The notes beneath the pieces were generated by a model that was not told the origin of the DNA, searched no databases, and saw only the letters and a list, made by a program, of their open reading frames with translations. A stretch of 64,000 nucleotides of DNA, taken from assembly GCA_032718475.1 (NCBI GenBank), contig JAUCBJ010005549.1, forward strand, positions 1 to 64,000, in the 5' to 3' direction. The DNA is from Nemertoderma westbladi. Its lineage: Eukaryota; Xenacoelomorpha; Nemertodermatida; Nemertodermatidae. The translations under genes were made by a program, and so were the position numbers. Below are positions 55,716 through 64,000 of the stretch, piece after piece (position 1 is the stretch's first letter; the number at the start of each line of letters is the position of its first letter).

Positions 55716-56254
55716 TGTTAGCTTATCCAATTCCGCTAACATGAACCCACAGAGTGAGCCATAAAGCAATATTGGGAGCACGAGGTTGATTACCAATCAA
55801 CCTCGTGTCAGCCCAGTAAACGGGGACAATAGGCCCCAAAGGAGACACACACAATAAGGGTCAGGGGCCAAACCCCTAACCGAGAGAGAACACAGGGAGT
55901 GAAGGGAAACACTCCAAAGGGTGCCAACAGGGATATCAACCAATCAGAGGGGGGCAAGGCATCGATTGAGTAGCAATAAGGCCACCGTGCAATATAACCA
56001 GTTACCAGTAATCATACCGGTCAGTTATTCAGTTTACTCAATCAGATCAGTAGGGTGGAACGGGGACTTCTGTCACCGTCCGCTACCGCCATTATATATT
56101 ACCTATTGTGTCATACTATATTATATCAACTGTCAGACTATTATACCTTTATACATATTACCCAACATCAGAACTCTTTTACCTTTCACACACGGCGGGG
56201 ACGCGTGGGCAGAAAACCCAAACGGATAAACCGGGATCCGTAGATCCCGTCACA
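55716..56254 (+). repeat. E2 5' LTR (539 bp)
   Basis: TG...CA ends. It contains a perfect 13-bp-stem hairpin at 55779-55807 (CACGAGGTTGATT, loop ACC, AATCAACCTCGTG). No difference to the 3' LTR seen by eye. Confidence 0.95.
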
Positions 56255-56313
56255 GTGACAGAACTAGATCCGCCCAGCTGCCCTGACAGTGATAGACTGA
56301 CACCAAAGGCGAG

Positions 56314-59300
56314 ATGAGTCGAGAGAAAGGAACGACACCGCCGCGGACCCCGGACGACGATCTAACGATCCGCGAGGCCACGGCGAGACGATACGAACCC
56401 ACGACGCCGGTCGATGCTACGCCGACCACGTCGACGCAGGTTGACGCCACGTCGATAACGAGCAACACGGCGAACCAAGGTGTGGGGGGTCGTCTACCAG
56501 GAGAGAGCGAGTCGAGTAGAGGAGACGAGTCGGGAGGAGAAGAGAAAGACGAGTCGACGCGGAGCGAGGGTCGACGAACCGATGTCGCCGGTCCGCCACA
56601 GGCCGAGGACGACGAACGGTCCACCGGAACGGCGACGGTGGGGCCGTCGGTACGACGTCGGACCCGGAGAGACAGAGGAGAGGTCGGCGACGAGGACGTC
56701 GGGGTTTCTGATCGACTTCGACGGGCCTACAACGCGACCCGGGAACTACTAAAGGAGGCCAAGGAGGGGGCGAGAATAGACGAGGTCAGGATGACAAAGG
56801 GACTAGGTGAGTCGGACAGATACTTTGATCACCTAGTGTGTTCTGGGCAGAGAGAACTAGCAGAGTTGAGGGCGTGGGGAGTTGCCTTCGAACTGTTTAA
56901 ACTGTGGGAATGTGGGGGTATGGAACCTAGTGTAGTGTACATAGGGCCATACTTAGTCGATGCCAGGGAAGTTAAGTTAGTGGGTTGGAAGAGACCTGGG
57001 GAGGGCGAATCCGAGGTTAACTCCGAGGATTCGGTCTCGTCGGTCGGAGGAAGTTCCGGGAGGCGGGGGAAAGTTAGTGGGACGGAGGGGCGGCGGGAGT
57101 CCGTCGCAACCGATAAGTCTGCTACATCCTCCGCAAAAGAAAGAAGGGTGCGAGAGAGTGAACGCGTGGCGTATAAATTAGAAAAGGTTGCGACAGAGCA
57201 GAATGAGTTAGAGTGGCAATTGAGAGAGGAAACCGCATTCTCAGAGAAGGTAGGAGGCTTGGAGAGGGAGTGTAGAGAGAAGGCCGAGGAGTATAGAGAG
57301 AGGGCCAAGGAGTGTAGAGAGCTAGAGATGGGTGTAGAGAGCGAGCAGTTTGAGATGCTTGCGAGAGGGGCAGAGTTGACCGAGCAGAATATGCGAGAGA
57401 AGGGGATAAAGGATGAGCGCAGGCGGGATGATTTGCGTGCTCAGCTAGGGAGGCTTGCGCAATATCAAGCCAAACTTAAACGGCGCCGACTAGAACTGGC
57501 GCGGTTGGAAATGTCAGAGAGTGAGACCCCACTTACAAGCACCGGGCGAGAGAACCAGAACTGGTGTAGCCGTACGGGCGGGGGGGGTAGTAGTAGTACG
57601 TTAGAGACAGTTAATGTTAATAGTACCGTAGTAGATAACCATAATCCCTTTATTACAGGAAATAATATTTTACCGGGTAGTAGTAATTTAAATTTAAATA
57701 CAAATATCCTAAATAATAATTTCAATTCAAACCCGCAAAATAATTCGAATAATAATTTAAGTTTAGAGAATAGTAGTGATCTAAGTAATTTAAATAATTT
57801 AAATAATAATCTCGTTTCAAATTCTAATAATTTAATTGATTTAACAAATAATATTGGGAATGGTGCTATTAATATGAGCGTGTCGGACGTACATAACCCG
57901 GCAGACGGTGGCCTGGTAGGCCACGTAGTTAGTAGGCAGGAAGTGGCAGGGTTGAGCCAACCCGACGGCGGCCTGGTAGGCCACGTAGTTGGTAGGCAGG
58001 AGGTAGCGGGGTTGAGCCAACCCAAGGTGGGCCTGATGGGCCACGCAGTAGTAGAGAGAGAGGCAGGGGTGAATAGACCCAGCCGTAGTAGAGACAGTGC
58101 GTCGACTAGAGAGGGGTGTAGAGACGAAGTAAGAGATATTGAAGTTAGATGTGGCGGGTGGGGGGGGGCTACGGGCGCCCCACCACATAAGATTAGTGGC
58201 GAGAGAGGGGGGGCAGAGAATGCCCCACAAGAGGGGTATAGAAGTGTAGTAAGAAATAGTGAAGTTAGAAGTGGCGGGTGGGGGGGGGCTGCGGGCACCC
58301 CACCGCGAGAGATTAGTAGAGAGAGAGGGGGGGCAGGGAGTGTCCCACAGCCGTCAGCGGATAATGCGAGGGCCGAAATAGGTAAACCGCAACAACCGGC
58401 GACGGAGAGTAATAGGGGGATTGCGAGTATCCCCAGCGGCGTGCGATCGAGCAGAGAGAAGCAGGTTGACGTCGCGAGAGGGCAGACGAAGCGTCGAGCC
58501 CGACCAGAAGAGGGAAGAAGAACAGTGGAGTTTAACCGGGAGGTCGACGAGAGACCTCACGAGCCGGAATACTACACAGAAAAGAGAAGAAGAGAAGATA
58601 GTAGAAGAAGTGTCGCCACGAACGATAGCAGTGCGAGGACGGATAACGGACCGTCGATAGTAGAGATGGAGTCAGGGAGCCAGTGGGGTCGAACTTCGGG
58701 AGATTGCCGTCGCCCCGGAGAAACGCACCGCACGCCAGGAAGGGGGTACAGGACGTACCAATACGAAGAAGAGAACAGGAGAGGGGATCGAGGGGAAACT
58801 TCCCGACGGGATATAGCTGCCGATCGAGAGTGCAGTAGTCGCGGGGAGATTCGAGATTCGCGAAGAATAAACTTCGGTTCGGAAGGGCACATGCAGACTG
58901 CAGGACATACTGTAGGCCTTACTGCACATACTATTATAGGCCATGCTGAGAGAGATAGAGTAGGCGATGGGGTAGCGCGAACGACGGGATTAAACCCGGA
59001 AGTCGCGGAGTACATACCGGTAGGTAGGCAAGAGGTAGGTAGGCCTGTATCGGTACAGCAGCATGACTATAATAATACACAGGGACATAACATATATCCA
59101 GGGGAGGGGGGAGTTATTGGAGATAGACGTATGGGCCCCAATGTATTAACATCAACCCCAGTACCAAACAAACCGGCTGGGGGGGGACAGGGTGACATTC
59201 CCCCATCACAATATCGACAATATACCCCGATAGGAGCGAGAATATCGAACTCCCTGGACGAGAGCAGGTCGTGCGGACAGTCACCACCACACGCGGCCAT

Positions 59301-60024
59301 ACAGGGGACTGCTAGTCCACAGTTAGGTGGTAGCAGGGCCACACCGTGGCAGGGACAGAAAGAAAATAACACCAAAAATAAACACAATCCCAATATACCC
59401 AGTAGGCCGAGTCTAGACAACCAAAACATTAAATCGGTACATATAAACCTAAGCGCGATACGTGAAGGACTATACAGGAAACGCTATAATCCAGGATTCC
59501 AATGTCAATTACATCGGGACGGAACCCATAAGACCAGGAGTTGCAAGTACTGGCAAGCGTTGCCCAAACGAGATCGTGTAGCCTACACAGACGCAAACGG
59601 ACTATGTCATTGATGTGTGGTAAAAGGACACAGATCCGGAGAGTGTTGGAAAGGGAGACGATGTGAAAGGACTATGAGCAAACATAAGGGAGTCGGGAAA
59701 GTGGAAGGAGGCGTGTTGCATACACACGCAGGACGGACACAGTGCGAGGGGGCATTGCACGGGCAGACACCGCGTATACCGAGGGACGAGCGGGGGTCGT
59801 CGAGGGCCCTAATGCCAGCGCACATACGAAGGGGGAGGCCAGTAAAGGTGGCACCGAAGAGAGTGTGGCGAAGAGCTAGAGGACGTATAGGAGGGCAGCA
59901 GGAGAGTGCCTACCGGAAGAAGGGGCACGTGAGAGTTTTTAGTCGTCCAAAGTTTTGGACTGAGGGGGGTGGGAATGAGGGCGAGACGCCCTTCCCACGC
60001 ACAAAATATAAAATAATTATTTAA
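56314..60024 (+). CDS. E2 gag-like protein, 1,237 codons with one internal TGA
   Basis: Starts 59 nt after the LTR. Order: Thr/Pro/Asp-rich head with TPDDDLTIREATARR; a conserved block LRRAYNATRELLKEAKEG and MEPSVVYIGPYLVDAREVKL shared with E1; a long Glu/Arg coiled coil (ERECREKAEEYRERAKECRE, residues ~280-405); an Asn-rich stretch (~430-515); repeats of DGGLVGHVVGRQEVAGLSQP and SGGWGGAxGxPP; and a basic/acid linker. The C-terminal part is a BEL/Pao-style Cys/His region CQLHRDGTHKTRSCKYWQAL. The frame meets TGA at 59611-59613, in the knuckle GLCH-[TGA]-CVVKGHRSGECW, where E1 has CGA. It then stays open to 60024. The DUF1759-like core seen in E1 is deleted, so capsid function is doubtful. Confidence 0.85.
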
Positions 60025-61740
60025 TTAAAATTAAGAAAATAATTAAATAATAGAGTAGGTAGAAGCTAGGTAGTAAGGGTTAGTTAGTTAGTCAGTTAGT
60101 TAGTTAGTTAAAGAGGGCACGTAAGTACCGCTAGTTAGAGAGTTAGTAGGTACGTAGTACCTAATCAGAGTTAGAGTTAGTAGGTACGTAATACCTAGTC
60201 AGAGTTAGAGTTAGAGGGTAGGTAGTACCGATAGAGTTAGAGTTAGTAGGTACGTAGTACCTAGTTAGAGTTAGAGTTAGTAGGTACGTAGTACCTAGAG
60301 TTAGAGAGTTAGTAGGTACGTAGTACCTAGAGTTAGTTAGAGAGTCAGTAGGTACGTAGTACCTAGTTAGAGTAAGAGTTAGTAGGTACGTAGTACCTAG
60401 AGTTAGTTAGAGAGTCAGTAGGTACGTAGTACCTAGTTAGAGTTAGAGGGTACGTAGTACCTAGTTAGAGAGCTAGTAGGTACGTAGTACCTAGTTAGAG
60501 TTAGAGTTAGAGGGTACGTAGTACCTAGTTAGAGAGTTAGTAGATACGTAGTACCTAGTTAGAGTTAGAGTTAGAAGGTACGTAGTACCTAGTTAGAGTT
60601 AGAGGGTACGTAGTACCGTCAGTTAGTGGAGCTGGAGTAGTGAGAGGGTACGTAGTACCGCTAGTTAGAGTAAGAGTTAGAGGGTACGTAGTACCGTTAG
60701 TAGAGAGTTAGCAGAGTAGAGTTAGTAGTAGAATGGTTGTGGGCACCGTAAGCGCCACATAGAAAGTAGTAGCAGTAGAGGGTTGTGGGCACCGTAAGCG
60801 CCACGTAGTTAGAGTTAGTAGGGAATGCGCTGAACTTAGTGGGGCACGGGCGTGATGATGTGTGTGATGTAAGAGCAGGGTATGTTAATTAGAGTTAGTG
60901 GGAGTTAGAGGTTAGTAAGAGGGTACGTAGTAGTACCGGTTGTGGTTGTGGGCACCGTTAGCGCCACGTAGATAGAGGTAGAGTTAGTAAGAGGGTACGT
61001 AGTACCGGTTGTGGTTGTGGGCACCGTTAGCGCCACGTAGAGAGTTAGTAGAGTTAGAAGGTGCCGTGCACAAGAGGTGCCGGGCACAAAAAGAGTTAGT
61101 AGAGTTAGAAGAGAGTTAGTAGAGTCAGTAGTAGTTCACATAATTAACGTACCCACTCTGCCGGCACTCAGAGCGTCACGTGTAGGCGATGAGACGTAAA
61201 GGGGATGTAGAGGAGTAGAGACGGGCACATAGGGTGCCAGAGAGTAGAAGAGTAGAGACGGGCACATAGGGTGCCAGGTAGTAGAGTTAAAGAGGTAGTG
61301 TAGTAGAGAGGGCACATAGGGTGCCAGGTAGTAGAGTAGAGCAGAGAGGGCACATAGGGTGCCAGGTAGTAGAGTTAGAAGAGTGAGTGGAGTTAGTAGA
61401 GCTAGTTAGTAGAGTTAGCAGAGCTAGTGGAGTAGAGTTAGCAGAGCTAGTGGAGTAGAGTTAGCAGAGCTAGTGGAGTAGAGTTAGCAGAGCTAGTGGA
61501 GTAGAGTTAGTAGAGCTAGTTAAGCAGAGTTGGTTGACTCAGAGGAGTCAAGTAGAGTTAGTAGAAGTAGAAAGTTAGTAGGAGTTAGTTAGACTTAGTA
61601 GAGAGTTAGAGTCAGTAGAAAGTTAGAGGCTCTCAGTTAGAGCTAGAAGTAGTAAGAGTTAGTAGTTAGCAGAGTTAGTTAGATAGTTAGAGTTAGTAAG
61701 CAGTAGGTAGATAGTATGATAGCACAGGGGTAACATTAGA
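60025..61740. repeat. E2 3' tandem-repeat region
   Basis: About 1.7 kb dominated by GTTAGAG and GGTACGTAGTACCTAGTTAG units (60,050-60,720), then TTGTGGGCACCGTTAGCGCC units (60,730-61,040), AGGGCACATAGGGTGCCAGG units (61,220-61,370) and GTAGAGTTAGCAGAGCTAGTG units (61,390-61,520). The unit GGTACGTAGTACC is itself palindromic. No coding role seen. Confidence 0.93.
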
Positions 61741-62077
61741 GATTAAAGCCTTAGGTAGTGACAAGAGAGTGGAGAGGTAATAGTGCGGAGTGCGAAGAGA
61801 GCGTGGGCGCAATTCAAGTGTGGGGGAGGAGAAGTGAGAGGAAGAGTGTGGGACGAGGAGGTCCGGGGGTATGCGAGAGTTGGAGTAGAGTGGTGAGAGT
61901 GTTGGGGAAACAAAAATTGTGTGAGAGAAGCGCACGATCGGCCCGACATGAGACGCCAGAGGGTAGTGACATCATACCCATAGGGAGCGGCCTGGAAAGC
62001 CGACTCCGAAAAAATATACCCACCCCACACCCGATGCTAGATCGGGATCCAGCGGAATTGTAGCGCACTTGAGTTGG
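61741..62077. other. E2 3' untranslated region
   Basis: Non-coding; the last ~90 bp are conserved with E1 43,080-43,185. Confidence 0.7.
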
Positions 62078-62115
62078 ATGCTATCTTCTTACCGGGAAGA
62101 TAGCATGGGGGGGAG
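62078..62115 (+). promoter_or_regulatory. E2 hairpin and polypurine tract
   Basis: ATGCTATCTTC, loop TTACCGG, GAAGATAGCAT, then GGGGGGGAG directly before the 3' LTR. Equivalent to E1 43189-43234. Confidence 0.87.
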
Positions 62116-62654
62116 TGTTAGCTTATCCAATTCCGCTAACATGAACCCACAGAGTGAGCCATAAAGCAATATTGGGAGCACGAGGTTGATTACCAATCAA
62201 CCTCGTGTCAGCCCAGTAAACGGGGACAATAGGCCCCAAAGGAGACACACACAATAAGGGTCAGGGGCCAAACCCCTAACCGAGAGAGAACACAGGGAGT
62301 GAAGGGAAACACTCCAAAGGGTGCCAACAGGGATATCAACCAATCAGAGGGGGGCAAGGCATCGATTGAGTAGCAATAAGGCCACCGTGCAATATAACCA
62401 GTTACCAGTAATCATACCGGTCAGTTATTCAGTTTACTCAATCAGATCAGTAGGGTGGAACGGGGACTTCTGTCACCGTCCGCTACCGCCATTATATATT
62501 ACCTATTGTGTCATACTATATTATATCAACTGTCAGACTATTATACCTTTATACATATTACCCAACATCAGAACTCTTTTACCTTTCACACACGGCGGGG
62601 ACGCGTGGGCAGAAAACCCAAACGGATAAACCGGGATCCGTAGATCCCGTCACA
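62116..62654 (+). repeat. E2 3' LTR (539 bp)
   Basis: Same length and, by eye, same sequence as 55716-56254; hairpin at 62179-62207. Confidence 0.95.
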
Positions 62655-62740
62655 AGGAGGACCCAGCAACATAGCGCCTCCAGATCTTACGGTCAGCCAT
62701 ACACAGTGCCGGGGAACCCAGCAAAAAGGCGCCCCAGATC
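62655..62740. repeat. GGACCCAGCAACATAGCG motif, block 2
   Basis: Continuation of the short tandem motif of 55008-55052, with copies at ~62658 and ~62714 (AACCCAGCAAAAAGGCGCCC). Confidence 0.65.
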
Positions 62741-63062
62741 TCTACTACTAGGATCGACATGCTGCATTGAAACTGCATTTTTAAGAACGCTGCGCCGGCT
62801 TGTCGACAAAATTGCGCCGCCACAACTCCCTATCACCCATGACATTTGCTAGATAATCCGCATATTCAAGGCCAGTGTCCTTTAAGATGCGTCTCAAGAA
62901 AGTCATGGGCTGTCCACCATGCTTATTCACTCCATGAGGCTGCCAAAGTACAAGATTATGCACTGGCTGGTCCTCACGGCGAAAGCAATGTCCTGCAAAG
63001 CGGAGGCGATTTTGTTCTAGTGTCAAGCTTGGGGGAACCAATGAGACACCTCCAATGTTATA
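62741..63062 (-). pseudogene. LINE 3'-end fragment (same family as 32687-34461)
   Basis: Minus-strand copy of the last ~85 codons (VPPSLTLEQNRLRFAGHCFR, QPHGVNKHGGQPMTFLRRIL, FVDKPAQRS) and 3' UTR, ending in the TAC/TAG tail at 62,741. It is 5'-truncated at ~63,062. The frame is open and close to the 32728-34461 copy. Confidence 0.9.
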
Positions 63063-64000
63063 TTGTGTATAACTTTGTCAAACTTGTGTATAATAGATTT
63101 GATATAGTTATATACTTTTAGTAAACTGTTTTTTAGATGTTTTTTTTAATTATTATATTCTGTTATATAATATTAAAAAAAACTAATTTGATTGATTGAC
63201 AGAGACTAACACGTTGTGTTCGCGCTTTTAGACCTTTAGCAGTTTAACCTGCCAATTTTAGGTGTCTTCTAGTTTATAAATCGACTTTAGCCTATAACAA
63301 GTATTTGGTGCACATAAAGTTACATTAGCCGAAGCCAGCCTATGCGCGACCATTCACCCACGGTTAAGGGAGACTGGATTCGGATGCTTTGACCTTATTG
63401 CGGTGTAGACTTACTGTATTATTCGATTGCTCGTTACTATAATATCTCTGACAAATATTATTCACTTTCGGGAAATATTAACAGTTCCTTTAGGACGTGG
63501 CGCTCTAAGTATGTAAACAGAGTTATGACTTACACTAAACACAACGGGATGGCTATTGATTTTCGTATAAAGCGCATTCTTTAGGAAATGCTTTGTTATC
63601 TGTCACACTCCTGCACACTACCGCATACTGCTGCACACTGATCTGCTGACCTTCACTAAATTTGATCATATATAAGGAGAATAGCAACTGACACATGTAG
63701 GGATTATGAAATAGCATTCAATTCACTCCAAAACCACTATAATGTAAGTCGCAGTTGCTACAGGTAACTGGTCCCTCTTACCTTCAGTATATCAAGAAGA
63801 TTGGGGTTTTATGATTATTTATCGATATTCTCCAAATATAACAACATATCCATCAACTTATAACAATTAATAACCGACAGTAAACAGAAGTAAAATAATG
63901 CGGTAGGACAAGTATGTATGTTCTGGTTTGTCCAGTTTGTATGGTTTGGATTGATAACAGTTATACGTTCCTATAATCAAAGCCGTCTAATGTTTGGCTA
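63063..64000. other. No gene seen
   Basis: AT-rich; nothing supportable on either strand. Confidence 0.5.

Larger units (their letters stand above)
55716..62654 (+). mobile_element. E2: young BEL/Pao-like gag-only LTR retrotransposon (TSD AGGAG)
   Basis: A 6,939-bp element with 539-bp LTRs that look identical on inspection, flanked by AGGAG (55711-55715 and 62655-62659). The interior has one long gag-like frame, no protease, RT, RNase H or integrase, ~1.7 kb of tandem repeats, then hairpin and polypurine tract. LTR termini (TGTTAGC...GATCCCGTCACA) and interior relate it to E1. Must be mobilised in trans if mobile; a non-autonomous (TR-GAG/LARD-like) element. Confidence 0.93.

Noticed and set aside
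57465..58298. 277-codon minus-strand frame opposite the E2 gag
   Set aside because: Antisense shadow of a GC-rich coding region; low-complexity Pro/Leu composition and no domain.
1..64000. Bacterial or viral contamination
   Set aside because: Introns, metazoan domains and animal-type retrotransposons throughout; no prokaryotic gene layout.

Overview
This window is nuclear DNA of an invertebrate animal, probably marine. Genes are split by GT-AG introns, the protein modules are metazoan (PH/EF-hand/PLC-X/Y/C2, TSP1-like, EGF, bulb-type lectin, PAN/apple, tectonin), and the intergenic DNA is AT-rich and packed with non-LTR and LTR retrotransposons, MITEs and satellites. I cannot name the species; an invertebrate deuterostome is only a guess.

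Three host genes are supported, all on the + strand. (1) A phosphoinositide-specific phospholipase C of delta type lies at 5925-10436 in three exons. The splice phases close exactly and give a 766-residue protein with every catalytic residue present. (2) A secreted or extracellular multidomain gene with exons at 21009-21188 (TSP1-like), 21733-21855 (EGF) and 29146-29501 (bulb-type mannose-lectin domain, stop codon); its 5' exons are not seen. (3) A secreted lectin-like gene with exons at 45874-46159 (signal peptide plus PAN/apple), 52883-53170 (second PAN-like domain) and 53639-54399 (tectonin repeats, stop), 444 residues in all. All junctions inside genes 2 and 3 are phase 1, as expected for exon-shuffled extracellular modules. 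A possible orphan terminal exon with a membrane anchor lies at 17818-17979.

Mobile DNA makes up most of the rest. 1-5247: a CR1-like LINE, minus strand, in two pieces. 8211-9215: a TTAA-flanked MITE in PLC intron 2. 10825-12130: a 30-bp hairpin minisatellite. 18680-20380: a decayed BEL/Pao Pol. 24035-28740: a 38-bp satellite in the lectin-gene intron, interrupted by a LINE and by a TA-flanked 1.7-kb DNA transposon. 31753-43740: a BEL/Pao-like LTR element (E1, target-site duplication ATTTA) that later received a LINE (32687-34461) and a Ty3/gypsy-type insertion (35543-39589). 46412-52450: a set of three ~0.9-kb inverted or direct repeats around a broken zinc-knuckle ORF that I cannot assign to any family, all inside intron 1 of the tectonin gene. 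55053-55691: a solo LTR. 55716-62654: a second BEL/Pao-like element (E2) with 539-bp LTRs that look identical by eye, an almost intact 1,237-codon gag-like frame and no pol.

The most unusual items are these. The unassigned inverted-repeat element has a motif shared between its repeats and its coding frame. The gypsy insertion has inverted rather than direct LTR ends, yet a clean 5-bp target duplication. The E1/E2/solo-LTR family carries a covarying LTR hairpin and a second hairpin just before the polypurine tract. Intron 2 of PLC holds a MITE with eight near-palindromic CACCGGTG boxes.
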